Part shown: positions 43,776 to 55,233 of the stretch, in pieces
Numbering within the stretch: the first letter of the stretch is position 1
How the letters are laid out: the number at the start of each line of letters is the position of its first letter
Assembly: GCA_040216765.1 (NCBI GenBank)
Contig: JAVJON010000068.1
Location: forward strand, 1 to 64,000
Reading direction: 5' to 3'
DNA: 64,000 nt
Source: Marinibaculum sp040216765
Lineage (GTDB): Bacteria > Pseudomonadota > Alphaproteobacteria > Ferrovibrionales > Ferrovibrionaceae
Made by a program: the position numbers and the translations under genes
The notes under the pieces: model-generated
What the model saw: the letters and a program-made list of their open reading frames with translations, nothing else
Database searches by the model: none
Told to the model about the DNA's origin: nothing

Positions 43776-44225
43776 ATGCGACTCACTGCTTCCACCGACT
43801 ACGGCCTCCGGATGCTCATGCGAATGGGCAGTGCGCCGGAACGGGCATTCTCGACCGCGGAACTGGCGGCAGAGTTCGGCCTGTCGCGCGACCATTTGAG
43901 CAAGATCATGCAGCGGCTGGCGCGCGGCGGGATCGTCATGACCCGGCGCGGCGCGGGTGGCGGCGCGGTGCTGGCGCGGCCCCCAGAGGAAATCCGGCTT
44001 GGCGCGGTCGTGCGCATGCTGGAGAAAGGCCAGACCCTGGTCGAATGCTTCGCGCCCGATGGCGGGGCGTGCACCATCTCGGGATGCTGCCGGCTGAAGG
44101 CGCATCTGCGTCGCGCCGAGGCAGCGTTCCTGGACGATCTCGACCGCGCGACCCTTGCCGATGTCGCATTGCGGGCGCCCCAGGGCGCGCGGGGCATGAG
44201 GCCATTGCAGGGCGTGCAGCCATGA
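43776..44225 (+). CDS. nsrR: Rrf2 family Fe-S regulator, NsrR-like
   Basis: A 149-residue Rrf2 winged-helix regulator: TASTDYGLRMLMRMG, then the recognition helix FGLSRDHLSKIMQRLARGGIV and the wing TRRGAGGGAVLARPPEEI. The cluster-binding loop has Cys91, Cys99, Cys104 and Cys105; Cys91 sits exactly where NsrR has its first ligand, with the preceding VECF motif typical of NsrR, a [4Fe-4S] nitric-oxide sensor. The stop overlaps the ccoN start (ATGA), so it is made together with the oxidase. I infer it links NO or Fe-S status to oxidase expression. AGGAG precedes the ATG. Confidence 0.85.
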   Translation: MRLTASTDYGLRMLMRMGSAPERAFSTAELAAEFGLSRDHLSKIMQRLARGGIVMTRRGAGGGAVLARPPEEIRLGAVVRMLEKGQTLVECFAPDGGACTISGCCRLKAHLRRAEAAFLDDLDRATLADVALRAPQGARGMRPLQGVQP

Positions 44226-45853
44226 TCCGGTCCCTGAGCATGGCCGAGCGGCAGGTCGGCATGGCACTGGCCATCGGGCTCAGCCTTCTGGGACTGCTGA
44301 TGGTCGCGGCCGCCCTGCATGGGCCGATGGCCGTCCATGGCGGCATGGCGATTGCGCTGGGGCTGCTGCTGGTCTTCGCGCTGGGCGGTGCGCTCTACGA
44401 TGCGCCGCCTGCCGCCGACCGGGCCGAACGCTACTACGACGAGCCGACCCGGTTCGGTATCGCGATGACCCTGATCTGGGCAGTGATCGGCATGGCGGTC
44501 GGTGTCTGGGTGGCAGGGCTGCTGTATTGGCCCGAGGCCGTGCCGCTCTGGCCCGAGACCAGCTTCGGCCGCCTGCGCCCGGTGCACACGACCGGTGTGA
44601 TCTTCGGCTTTGGCGGCAATGCGCTGATAGCCACATCGTTTCACGTATTGCAGCGCACCTCGCGCGCGCGACTGGCGGATTCGATCAGCCCCTGGGTGGT
44701 GCTGATCGGCTTCAACCTGTTCTGTGCCTGGGCGGTGACCGGCTACCTGATGGGGTCGACCCAGTCCAAGGAATATGCCGAGCCGGAATGGTATGCGGAC
44801 CTGTGGCTGGTGGTGGTCTGGGTCACCTATTTCGTGCTGTACATGCGGACATTGGCCCGGCGGAACGAGCCGCACATCTATGTCGCCAACTGGTACTATC
44901 TGGCGTTCATCCTGGTGGTGGCGATGCTGCATATCGTCAACAACCTGGCCCTCCCGGTCAGCCTTGGCGGCAGCAAGAGCTTCACCATCTGGGCCGGCAT
45001 GCAGGATGCCATGGTCCAGTGGTGGTATGGCCACAATGCCGTAGCCTTCTTCCTGACGGCGGGCTTCCTGGGCATGCTCTATTACTTCCTGCCGGTGCGA
45101 TCGGGGCGGCCGATCTGGTCCTATCGGCTGTCGATCGTCAGCTTCTGGGGCATCGTCTTCTTCTACATCTGGGTCGGGTCGCACCACCTGCACTACACCG
45201 CGCTGCCCTATTGGGTGCAGACCCTGGGCATGACCTTCTCGGTGATGCTGCTGGTGCCGTCCTGGGCCTCCGCCGGCAATGCCATCGCGACCCTGAACGG
45301 CGCCTGGGCCAAGGTGCGCGACGATGCGACCCTGCGCTTCATGTTCGTGGCGGCGGTGTTCTATGGCCTGTCGACCTTCGAGGGATCGTTCCTGGCGATC
45401 CGGCCGGTGAACTCGCTGTCGCACTACACCGACTGGACCGTCGGCCATGTTCATTCCGGCACGCTCGGCTGGGTGGCGATGATCGTGTTCGGCGCGATCT
45501 ACACCCTGGTGCCGCAACTGTCCGGGCGCGAGACCATGGCCTGGCCGCGTGCCGTGGAATGGCATTTCTGGCTCGCCGTTGCCGGCACGCTCGTCTATGT
45601 CGTCGCGATGTGGAATGCCGGCATAACGCAGGGGCTGATGTGGCGCACCTACGATGCGAACGGCGCATTGTCCTACAGCTTCATGCAGTCGGTCGAAGCG
45701 ATGGCGCCCTATTACCTGCTCCGCACGGTCGGCGGGGCGATGTTCCTGGTCGGCGCGCTGATCTGTGCGTTGAACGTGCGGGCAACGACGCGCGCCGCGC
45801 CTGCCGGCGCGGAAGCCACGGACCGCCCCCTGATGGCCCAGCCCGCGGAGTGA
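44222..45853 (+). CDS. ccoN: cbb3-type cytochrome c oxidase subunit I (CcoN)
   Basis: A 543-residue heme-copper oxidase subunit with 12 or more helices plus an extra N-terminal pair. Heme and CuB ligands are visible: His in RPVHTTGVIFGF (low-spin heme b), GHNAVAFF, the His pair in GSHHLHYTALPYWVQ (CuB), and HVHSGTLGWV (heme b3/b). It reduces O2 to water in microaerobic respiration and pumps protons. It shares the ATGA overlap with the regulator and precedes ccoO by four bases. Confidence 0.95.
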   Translation: MIRSLSMAERQVGMALAIGLSLLGLLMVAAALHGPMAVHGGMAIALGLLLVFALGGALYDAPPAADRAERYYDEPTRFGIAMTLIWAVIGMAVGVWVAGLLYWPEAVPLWPETSFGRLRPVHTTGVIFGFGGNALIATSFHVLQRTSRARLADSISPWVVLIGFNLFCAWAVTGYLMGSTQSKEYAEPEWYADLWLVVVWVTYFVLYMRTLARRNEPHIYVANWYYLAFILVVAMLHIVNNLALPVSLGGSKSFTIWAGMQDAMVQWWYGHNAVAFFLTAGFLGMLYYFLPVRSGRPIWSYRLSIVSFWGIVFFYIWVGSHHLHYTALPYWVQTLGMTFSVMLLVPSWASAGNAIATLNGAWAKVRDDATLRFMFVAAVFYGLSTFEGSFLAIRPVNSLSHYTDWTVGHVHSGTLGWVAMIVFGAIYTLVPQLSGRETMAWPRAVEWHFWLAVAGTLVYVVAMWNAGITQGLMWRTYDANGALSYSFMQSVEAMAPYYLLRTVGGAMFLVGALICALNVRATTRAAPAGAEATDRPLMAQPAE

Positions 45854-45857
45854 GCCG

Positions 45858-46589
45858 ATGCTGCGTCTGCACTACAACCTCGAAAAGGTCTCGATCGGGC
45901 TGGTGATAAGCATCATTCTCACCGCATCGATCGGCGGGGTGGTGGAGATCGCACCTTTGTTCACCATCGACAAGACGGTCGAGATTCCGGTGGACATGCG
46001 CCCGCACACGCCGCTGGAACTGGCGGGGCGCGAGATCTACATGCGCGAAGGCTGTTATGCCTGCCACAGCCAGATGGTGCGCTCGCTCGTCGACGAGATC
46101 GACCGCTACGGCCCCTATTCGCTGGCCGCGGAATCCGCCTACGACCACCCCATGCTCTGGGGCTCCAAACGCACCGGCCCGGATCTGGCGCGGCTGGGCG
46201 GGAAATATTCCGACGCCTGGCATGTCGCTCACCTGGTCGACCCGCGCGCCGTGGTGCCGGCATCGATCATGCCGGCCTATCCCTGGCTGACCGCGCCGCT
46301 GGGGACCGATACCCTGGCGGCCGAGCTGGCAACGCTCGCCCGGCTCGGCGTGCCTTATTCGGAGTCCATGCTCGCCAATGCAGTGCGCGATGCGACGGCA
46401 CAGGCCGCGCCGGACAGCGACGCTGCCGCCGAACTCGCCCAGCGCTATGGCGAGGCAGTCGCGATCAGCGCGTTCGACGGCGATCCCGGGCGGCTGACCG
46501 AGATGGATGCGCTGGTTGCCTATCTGCAGTCCCTGGGGCGCCTGACCGCGGCACCCTACGAGATCGTCGGCGAGGAAATCATGCAATGA
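45858..46589 (+). CDS. ccoO: cbb3 oxidase subunit II, monoheme cytochrome c (CcoO)
   Basis: A 243-residue subunit with one N-terminal membrane anchor (VSIGLVISIILTASIGGVVE) and a periplasmic cytochrome c domain. The heme c site is CYACH at 66-70; the axial Met is probably in ASIMPAYPWL (about 136-145). GGREIYMREGCYACHSQMVR-like sequence is diagnostic of CcoO. It passes electrons from CcoP to CcoN. Its stop overlaps ccoQ (ATGA). Confidence 0.95.
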   Translation: MLRLHYNLEKVSIGLVISIILTASIGGVVEIAPLFTIDKTVEIPVDMRPHTPLELAGREIYMREGCYACHSQMVRSLVDEIDRYGPYSLAAESAYDHPMLWGSKRTGPDLARLGGKYSDAWHVAHLVDPRAVVPASIMPAYPWLTAPLGTDTLAAELATLARLGVPYSESMLANAVRDATAQAAPDSDAAAELAQRYGEAVAISAFDGDPGRLTEMDALVAYLQSLGRLTAAPYEIVGEEIMQ

Positions 46590-46759
46590 GCGTGAGCCAC
46601 GATTTTCTCGTCCTCCTGGCAAAGACCTTCGGCCTGTTCTGGATGATGGCCTTCTTCCTTATCGTCGTCGTGCTGGCCTACCGGCCCGGCGCCCGTGCCA
46701 GGCATGCCCGCGCCGCGCAATCGGTCCTGCTGGACAGTCCGCCGGAGGCGCGCAGATGA
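46586..46759 (+). CDS. ccoQ: cbb3 oxidase subunit CcoQ
   Basis: A 57-residue protein with a single membrane helix (LFWMMAFFLIVVVLAYRP), the CcoQ/FixQ form, between ccoO and ccoP. It stabilises the oxidase against oxygen in Rhodobacter. It starts at ATG 46586 within the ccoO stop and ends at TGA 46757-46759 within the ccoP start, so translation of the four subunits is coupled. The tail is basic (GARARHARAA). Confidence 0.88.
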   Translation: MSVSHDFLVLLAKTFGLFWMMAFFLIVVVLAYRPGARARHARAAQSVLLDSPPEARR

Positions 46760-47646
46760 CTTCTCGGCCCGGCCACGAAGCGGAGATCGACCCTGTCACC
46801 GGGCACGAGACGACAGGGCATGAATGGAACGGCATTCGCGAGCTGAACACACCGTTTCCGCGCATCGTCCTGTGGGCGCTGATCCTCACGTTCGGCTATT
46901 CCGTCGTCTCCTGGATCCTGCTGCCGTCCTGGCCGCTGGGACAGGATTTCACGCGCGGTGTCCTCGGGCTCGAACAGGAGCAGGTCGCGGTGGCAGGATA
47001 TCGCCGCCTCGCAGAGTCGCGGGCGGAGTGGATGGCGCCGTTCGCCTCCGGCGATTTCGCCGCGCTCGGCAGCGACACGGCACTGATGGCGCAGGCCATG
47101 CCCGCCGCCGCGCGCCTGTTCGCCGACAACTGCGCCGCCTGCCATGGCACGGACGGCGCCGGCGGGCCCGGCTTTCCGAACCTGCGGGACGATGACTGGC
47201 TGTGGGGCGGCGACCCCGCGTCCATTGCCGAGACACTGCTCTATGGCATCAACAGCCCCCATCCGGATACCCGCTTCAGCGAGATGCCGGCGTTCGGCCG
47301 CCTCGGCATGCTGCCGCGCGCGGATATCGCGGCGGTGGGCGAATATGTATCGACCCTGCGGTCCGGCGCCGATCCCGCAAGCCGCGGCGCTGCGCTGTTC
47401 ACCGACAATTGCGCCGCATGCCACGGCGAAGGCGGCGTTGGCGGGCTGGCTGTCGGCGCGCCTTCGCTGACCGGTGCAAGCTGGCTCCACGGCGACAGCC
47501 ATGACGCCATCCTGACGACGGTGTGGAGCGGGCGCCGGGGTGTGATGCCGGCCTGGAACGGCCGCCTGAACAATGCGGAGATCAACATGCTGGCGCTCTA
47601 TGTCGCCCGCTTGGGTCAGGGCGGCGCTGCGGGCGCGCGGAGATGA
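46756..47646 (+). CDS. ccoP: cbb3 oxidase subunit III, diheme cytochrome c (CcoP)
   Basis: A 296-residue subunit: cytoplasmic N terminus with EWNGIRELNTPFPRI, one membrane helix (about 37-58), then two cytochrome c domains with CAACH at 126-130 and 219-223. Axial Met residues are in SEMPAFG and VMPAWNGRL. This arrangement is standard CcoP; it takes electrons from the bc1 complex or a soluble cytochrome c. Four bases overlap with each neighbour. Confidence 0.95.
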   Translation: MTSRPGHEAEIDPVTGHETTGHEWNGIRELNTPFPRIVLWALILTFGYSVVSWILLPSWPLGQDFTRGVLGLEQEQVAVAGYRRLAESRAEWMAPFASGDFAALGSDTALMAQAMPAAARLFADNCAACHGTDGAGGPGFPNLRDDDWLWGGDPASIAETLLYGINSPHPDTRFSEMPAFGRLGMLPRADIAAVGEYVSTLRSGADPASRGAALFTDNCAACHGEGGVGGLAVGAPSLTGASWLHGDSHDAILTTVWSGRRGVMPAWNGRLNNAEINMLALYVARLGQGGAAGARR

Positions 47647-47807
47647 CCGGCATGGCCCTGCAGAAGCGACTGGCGATCCTCGCCGCGGTCTTGTTGGCGG
47701 GGTTGTTCGTTGCCGCCAATGTGCATTTCCTGACCGTTGCCATCGAGTCGGAGAGCGGCTGCGTTGCACCGGTGGCGGGCAAGCCGCCGGCCAGGCGCGC
47801 CTGTTGA
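47643..47807 (+). CDS. small membrane protein of the cco operon (54 aa)
   Basis: A 54-residue protein with one membrane helix (LAILAAVLLAGLFVAANVHFL) and a short tail with two cysteines (SGCVAPV, ARRAC). It starts within the ccoP stop (ATGA) and ends ten bases before the DUF2189 gene, so it belongs to the operon. I cannot match it to CcoH or another named assembly factor. It may assist assembly or stability of the oxidase. Confidence 0.7.
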   Translation: MTGMALQKRLAILAAVLLAGLFVAANVHFLTVAIESESGCVAPVAGKPPARRAC

Positions 47808-47817
47808 GGAGGGAACC

Positions 47818-48621
47818 ATGCTGGAGCCGCTTCCCACGTTGAATCCGCCGCGCCGGCCATCGGCGGCCTTTGCGCGGAACCTCCCCGCGGCGGCGGCTTT
47901 CGGCTGGCTCGCGGCTGGCTGGCGGGACTTCCGCCGTTCGCCGGGTCCGAGCCTGGCCTATGGGCTGTTCCTGTTTGCCCTGTCGATCGCGGTGCTGGCT
48001 ATGCTCTACGCGGCAGACCTGCTCTATCTCGCCTTTCCGGCGATCGCCGGCTTCCTGATCGTCGGTCCTTTCCTGGCGCTCGGCCTGTACGGCAAGAGCC
48101 GTTTGCTGGCTGCCGGCCGGCCCGTCAGCCTTGGCGCCATGCTGCACGTGCAACCGGCTGCAGGGGCGCAGCTTGCCTTTGCCGGGCTGATGCTGGGGCT
48201 GCTCGTGTTCTTCTGGCTGCGCGCTGCCGAGCTGCTCTATGCGCTGTTCTTCGGGCTCCGCCCGTTCCCCGGCGCGGAGGAGGCATTGGCGAACCTGTTC
48301 ACCGACGCCCATGGCTGGGCGCTGATCCTCGTGGGTTCCGCGGTCGGCGGCCTGTTCGCCGCCTTCGCCTTTGCAATCAGCCTGTTCGCGATCCCGATGT
48401 TGATGAGCGAGAAGCGCGACGCACTGACGGCCCTCGGCCTGAGTTTCGCGATGACCGTCCAGAACCTGCGCCCGACACTGGCCTGGGCTGCCATCGTCGT
48501 TGCGGGGCTGCTGCTCTCCGCGGCGACGGGGCTTCTCGGGTTGATCCTCGTCTACCCGATCCTCGGTCATGGCACCTGGCATGTCTGGCGCACCATCGGG
48601 CAGGCAGAGGAACGGCCATGA
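47818..48621 (+). CDS. DUF2189 family membrane protein
   Basis: A 267-residue protein with about six hydrophobic helices. The DUF2189 pattern is visible: AAGWRDFRRSPGPSLAYGLFLF, an AGFLIVGPFLALGLYGKSR segment, FAIPMLMSEKRDALTAL, and the C-terminal YPILGHGTWHVWR. Members of this family lie in many cco clusters of alphaproteobacteria but their role is unknown. GAGGGAACC precedes the ATG, and the stop overlaps ccoS. Confidence 0.85.
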   Translation: MLEPLPTLNPPRRPSAAFARNLPAAAAFGWLAAGWRDFRRSPGPSLAYGLFLFALSIAVLAMLYAADLLYLAFPAIAGFLIVGPFLALGLYGKSRLLAAGRPVSLGAMLHVQPAAGAQLAFAGLMLGLLVFFWLRAAELLYALFFGLRPFPGAEEALANLFTDAHGWALILVGSAVGGLFAAFAFAISLFAIPMLMSEKRDALTALGLSFAMTVQNLRPTLAWAAIVVAGLLLSAATGLLGLILVYPILGHGTWHVWRTIGQAEERP

Positions 48622-48803
48622 GCTTCATGGTTCTTGTTCCCCTGTCGATCGGCATGGGGGCTATCGGGTTGGTCGCGTTTTTCTGGGCGATGCGCCATGA
48701 CCAGTTCGACGATCCCGAGGGGGCGGCGGTGCGGATCCTGATGCCCGCTGACCGGTCGCACCGCCAGGGGCCCGGCTTGCCGACCGCAGAAGAGCAGGAC
48801 TGA
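48618..48803 (+). CDS. ccoS: cbb3 oxidase maturation protein CcoS
   Basis: A 61-residue protein with one helix (VPLSIGMGAIGLVAFFWAMR) followed by QFDDPEGAAVRIL, the CcoS signature (helix, W, then D-DPE...RIL). CcoS is required for cofactor insertion in the oxidase. It is normally with ccoG, ccoH and ccoI; here it stands without them, at the end of the ccoNOQP operon. Confidence 0.88.
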   Translation: MSFMVLVPLSIGMGAIGLVAFFWAMRHDQFDDPEGAAVRILMPADRSHRQGPGLPTAEEQD

Positions 48804-48905
48804 CGGGCGGGAAGCGCGCAGGCCGCTCCTCGCAGGTGCCGCTCGCGGCGTCCGGCCGCTAAAGATAAATATCTGAAAATAAAGAAAGAATGCATGGGCG
48901 GGCCG

Positions 48906-48934
48906 CTTGTGGCGGGGTCCGGCCATGCCCATCT
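48906..48934 (+). promoter_or_regulatory. heat-shock-type promoter of groESL-1
   Basis: CTTGTG (48906-48911), 15 bases and GCCCATCT (48927-48934) resemble the sigma32 consensus (CTTGAA and CCCCATNT). The -10 end lies 10 bases before the CIRCE element, the same spacing as in the second operon. Confidence 0.55.
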
Positions 48935-48944
48935 TCCATGCATC

Positions 48945-48973
48945 GCTGGCACTCGAGGCCTGAGAGTGCCAGC
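48945..48973 (+). promoter_or_regulatory. CIRCE operator (HrcA site) of groESL-1
   Basis: GCTGGCACTC (48945-48954), nine bases, GAGTGCCAGC (48964-48973): perfect 10-bp arms matching the CIRCE core GCACTC-N9-GAGTGC. HrcA binds it to repress chaperonin genes in the absence of stress. It lies 44 bases before the groES start, in the untranslated leader. Confidence 0.95.
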
Positions 48974-49016
48974 CGCTGCCCCCTTTTCAGAGCAAGTGTT
49001 TTTCGGAGGAACCCCG

Positions 49017-49328
49017 ATGTTCCGACCACTCCACGACCGTGTGCTCGTCCGCCGCCTCGACGAGGAAGCCAAGTCCGCCGGCGGGATCATCATCCCCGAC
49101 ACGGCGCAGGAGAAGCCCAGCCGCGGCGAGGTCGTCGCCGCCGGGCCGGGTGCCCGCAACGAGGCCGGTGCCCTGGTGCCGCCCGACGTCCAGGTGGGCG
49201 ACCTGGTGCTGTTCGGCAAATGGTCCGGCACCGAGGTGAAGATCGACGGCAAGGAGCTCCTGATCATGAAGGAGTCGGACATCATGGGCGTGATCGACAG
49301 CGCCGCGGCGGCCAAGAAGGCCGCCTGA
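49017..49328 (+). CDS. groES1: co-chaperonin GroES, copy 1
   Basis: A 103-residue GroES. The fold is clear from FRPLHDRVLVRRLDEEAKSAGGIIIPDTAQEKPSRGEVVAAG, with the mobile loop at about residues 18-35 that contacts GroEL. The C terminus is KKAA. CGGAGGA precedes the ATG. It shares most of its sequence with copy 2 but differs at the mobile-loop edges (DEEAKSA versus DADERSA), which could tune partner choice. Confidence 0.96.
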   Translation: MFRPLHDRVLVRRLDEEAKSAGGIIIPDTAQEKPSRGEVVAAGPGARNEAGALVPPDVQVGDLVLFGKWSGTEVKIDGKELLIMKESDIMGVIDSAAAAKKAA

Positions 49329-49344
49329 AAAAGGATTATCGACA

Positions 49345-50976
<1,632 letters not shown>

Positions 50977-50997
50977 CGGCGCTTGCCGCGGACGGCA

Positions 50998-51031
50998 GGG
51001 GGGTGCGGGCCAGGCCTGCACCCCCCTTTTT
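50998..51031 (+). terminator. intrinsic terminator of groESL-1
   Basis: GGGGGGTGC (50998-51006) pairs with GCACCCCCC (51018-51026) and is followed by TTTTT. It ends the first chaperonin operon and makes the second operon independent. Confidence 0.92.
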
Positions 51032-51096
51032 CATGCCTTGCCGCGGGAAAGAGCTAACCTGTTGAAAACAAACGATAAAAAAATCTGCTGCCAAAT

Positions 51097-51125
51097 CTTG
51101 ATGGCGCCATCGGCTGCGCTTATCT
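51097..51125 (+). promoter_or_regulatory. promoter of groESL-2
   Basis: CTTGAT (51097-51102), 15 bases and GCTTATCT (51118-51125): a weaker match to the sigma32 consensus than in copy 1. TTGATG with TATCTC (17-base spacer) is also an acceptable sigma70 pair. The -10 end lies 10 bases before the CIRCE-like site. Confidence 0.45.
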
Positions 51126-51134
51126 CGATGGCGG

Positions 51135-51161
51135 CTGGCGCTCCGGACAGGAGAGTGCCAG
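51135..51161 (+). promoter_or_regulatory. CIRCE-like operator of groESL-2
   Basis: CTGGCGCTC (51135-51143), nine bases, GAGTGCCAG (51153-51161). One mismatch (GCGCTC for GCACTC) breaks the left arm, so HrcA may bind it less well than the perfect site of copy 1. Confidence 0.85.
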
Positions 51162-51203
51162 TCGCTGGAATTCACTTCAGAGCAAGGGATTTCGGAGGAG
51201 CAG

Positions 51204-51518
51204 ATGACGTTCCGACCACTGCATGACCGCGTGCTCGTCCGGCGCATCGACGCGGACGAGCGGAGCGCCGGCGGGATCATCATCCCCGACACGGCGAAGG
51301 AGAAGCCCAGCCAGGGCGAGGTCGTCGCGACCGGCCCCGGCGCCCGCGACGAGGCGGGCGGCCTGGTGCCGCTGGACGTGAAGGCCGGGGACCGGGTGCT
51401 GTTCGGCAAATGGTCCGGCACCGAGGTGAAGATCGATGGCGAGGAGCTCCTGATCATGAAGGAGTCCGACATCATGGGGGTGATCGAGGACGCCCCGGCG
51501 GCGCGCAAGGCCGCCTGA
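51204..51518 (+). CDS. groES2: co-chaperonin GroES, copy 2
   Basis: A 104-residue GroES with TFRPLHDRVLVRRIDADERSAGGIIIPDTAKEKPSQGEVVATG. Residues that differ from copy 1 cluster in the first third and the exposed loops, while the GKWSGTEVKIDGxELLIMKESDIMGVI segment is nearly identical. CGGAGGAG precedes the ATG. It lies 19 bases before groEL2. Confidence 0.96.
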   Translation: MTFRPLHDRVLVRRIDADERSAGGIIIPDTAKEKPSQGEVVATGPGARDEAGGLVPLDVKAGDRVLFGKWSGTEVKIDGEELLIMKESDIMGVIEDAPAARKAA

Positions 51519-51537
51519 GACGGGAGGAACAGCAAGA

Positions 51538-53169
<1,632 letters not shown>

Positions 53170-53182
53170 CGACAGGCCTGCT

Positions 53183-53223
53183 CGCCGGACGGGGTGCGGA
53201 CAAGGTCCCCATCCCGTCCGGCG
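53183..53223 (+). terminator. hairpin after groESL-2
   Basis: CGCCGGACGGG (53183-53193) pairs with CCCGTCCGGCG (53213-53223). There is no T-run. It lies between convergent groEL2 and the RidA gene and could serve both. Confidence 0.6.
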
Positions 53224-53232
53224 GGAGCGTCG

Positions 53233-53625
53233 CTAGTCCAGCTTGGCGGCGATCGCCTCGATCTCGATCTTCAGCGCCGGGTTGGCGAGGGTGATGCCGC
53301 CGATGAAGGTCGATGCCGGCTGGTGGTCGCCCATGGCGGCCTGCCGCGCCTGCCGCAGCGCCGTCATGTCGATATCGGGGTCGGCCGAATAGGTGGTGAA
53401 CTTCACCAGGTCGGTCATCGCCATGTCGCAGCCTTCCAGGATGCCCTTGATGTTTGCCCAGATCTGGGCGGCCTGTTCGATGGTGTCGGTCGGCAGGGTG
53501 CCGTCGGGGCGCATGCCGACCTGGCCGGCGAGGAACAGGGTGCGGGCCTGCGGCGGCACCTCAGCGACATGGGAATAGGCGGCGAGCGGGGCGGGGACGC
53601 CGGGCGGGTTCTTCAAGGTGACCAT
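53233..53625 (-). CDS. RidA family (YjgF/YER057c) imine/enamine deaminase
   Basis: A 130-residue RidA protein with AYSHVAEVPPQARTLFLAGQVGMRPDG, then DLVKFTTYSADPDI and PASTFIGGITLANPALKIEIEAIA, the family ending. RidA enzymes hydrolyse reactive enamines, and paralogues near amidases take part in the breakdown of nitrogen compounds. The usual catalytic Arg is not obvious in the late segment (the RxP...VE pattern is replaced by QPASTFIGG), so it may be a non-archetypal RidA. GGAGGA precedes the ATG. It follows the amidase by 116 bases on the same strand. Confidence 0.88.
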   Translation of the reverse strand: MVTLKNPPGVPAPLAAYSHVAEVPPQARTLFLAGQVGMRPDGTLPTDTIEQAAQIWANIKGILEGCDMAMTDLVKFTTYSADPDIDMTALRQARQAAMGDHQPASTFIGGITLANPALKIEIEAIAAKLD

Positions 53626-53741
53626 GGAATATCCTCCTGTCTGGCATGGGCGGCGGCACGGGGCGGAAGCCGGGGCCGGCCGGACCGAGAGACTATGCCA
53701 AGCCGGGCGCGACGGCGCGGGTCGCGTCCGCCGGCCCCGAA

Positions 53742-55172
53742 TCAAGCAGGCGGGAAGGGTGGCAGGGGGAACGGCCGGGCCGACTCGAACGCGGCCGCTG
53801 CGCGCAGCACGGTCGCATCCGCATAGCGGTCGCCGACGATCTGCAGCCCGACCGGCAGGCCGGCCGCGTCCTGGCCGCAGGGGATGCTGGCGGCGGGATT
53901 GCCGGTCAGGTTGAAGGGCGGCGTATAGGGATTCCAGTCGGTCCACCGCGACAGGCCGCTGCCGGGCGGCACGTCGCAGCCCGCGGCGAAGGCGGTCAGC
54001 GGCATGGTCGGGGTCAGCAGGACGTCGATGTCGCGGAACAGCGCATTGACCGCCATGCCCATTTCGGTGCGGGCCTCCTCGGCGGCGAGATAGGCCTGCA
54101 GGCCGACCCCCAGGCCGCGTTCGGCCATGGCGACATAGCCGGGGTCGGCCAGGCGGCGCTGCGCATCGCTCAGCATCAGGTAGCGCCGGGTCTTGCCGGC
54201 AGAGGCCAGGGTCTCGTACAGGGGCCGCGCGTCCAGGCGGATGTCGACCGGGCGCGGCTCCGCCCCCAGCATGCCGAAGACGGAGACGGCCGCCTTGAAG
54301 GCAGCGGCCACGTCGGGGTCCGGCGCGGCGCAGCCCAGGTCCGGGCTGAAGCCGACCCGCAGGCCGGCCACGCCGCTTTGCAGGCCGTCCAGCAGCGAAC
54401 CGGGATCCGTGTCGGGCTGGGCCAGCCAGTCGCGGGGATCGCGCCGTGCCATGACGGCAAGCATCAGCGCCGCATCCTCCACGCAGCGGGCGATCGGGCC
54501 GACATGGCTGAGCGTGCCGATGGCGCTTGGCGGGTAGTAGGGGACGCGGCCGGCGCCGGGCTTCAGCCCGAAGACACCGGTGAAGCTGGCCGGGATGCGG
54601 ATCGAGCCGCCGCCATCGCCGCCCAGTGCGAGATGCCCCATGCCGAGCGCCACCGCGGCCGCGGCGCCGCCGGACGAGCCGCCCGGCGTGCGCGCCAGGT
54701 CCCAGGGATTGCGCGTTATGCCGCAGAGCGGGCTGTCGGTGACGCCTTTCCAGCCGAATTCGCAGGTCGTTGTCTTGCCGAGGAAGACCGCGCCGGCATC
54801 GCGCAGCGCCGCCGTGGCCGGCGCGTCCTCCGTCCAGGGGCCGGACGCATCGACAATGCGGGAGCCCATCAGGGTCGGATGGCCGCGCATCCGGGTCAGG
54901 TCCTTGATGCTGGTGGGCACCCCGTCGAGGCGGCCGAGCGGCGTCCCGCGCCGCCATCGCTCCTCGGAGGCACGGGCCTGGGCCAGCGCCTCGTCCGGCA
55001 GCAGCAGGGAGAAGGCATTGACCGGGCCGTTGCCGCGGTCGATCCGGTCGAGCGCCGCGCGCACCGCCTCGACCGGCGACAGCGCGCCGCTGCGGTAGCA
55101 TCGGGTGAGGGCAGACACCGTCATGGTGCAGGGGTCCTGCCCGAGATCGTCCTTCCGGGGCTGGCTTGGCAT
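53742..55172 (-). CDS. amidase signature family enzyme
   Basis: A 476-residue amidase. The Ser-cisSer-Lys triad is visible: Lys90 (PTSIKDL), Ser166/167 in TPGGSSGG, and nucleophile Ser190 in GGDGGGSIRIPA. The length and the family's Gly/Ser-rich stretch are standard. It hydrolyses an amide to acid and ammonia; the substrate is not recognisable. ATG 55124 (MTVSAL) is an alternative start. It is probably in an operon with the RidA gene. Confidence 0.92.
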   Translation of the reverse strand: MPSQPRKDDLGQDPCTMTVSALTRCYRSGALSPVEAVRAALDRIDRGNGPVNAFSLLLPDEALAQARASEERWRRGTPLGRLDGVPTSIKDLTRMRGHPTLMGSRIVDASGPWTEDAPATAALRDAGAVFLGKTTTCEFGWKGVTDSPLCGITRNPWDLARTPGGSSGGAAAAVALGMGHLALGGDGGGSIRIPASFTGVFGLKPGAGRVPYYPPSAIGTLSHVGPIARCVEDAALMLAVMARRDPRDWLAQPDTDPGSLLDGLQSGVAGLRVGFSPDLGCAAPDPDVAAAFKAAVSVFGMLGAEPRPVDIRLDARPLYETLASAGKTRRYLMLSDAQRRLADPGYVAMAERGLGVGLQAYLAAEEARTEMGMAVNALFRDIDVLLTPTMPLTAFAAGCDVPPGSGLSRWTDWNPYTPPFNLTGNPAASIPCGQDAAGLPVGLQIVGDRYADATVLRAAAAFESARPFPLPPFPPA

Positions 55173-55233
55173 CGGTCCATCCTGTCGGGCTGCCTGTCAT
55201 GGGGCAACAGGCGCGCCGCACCGGAGTTCCAGG

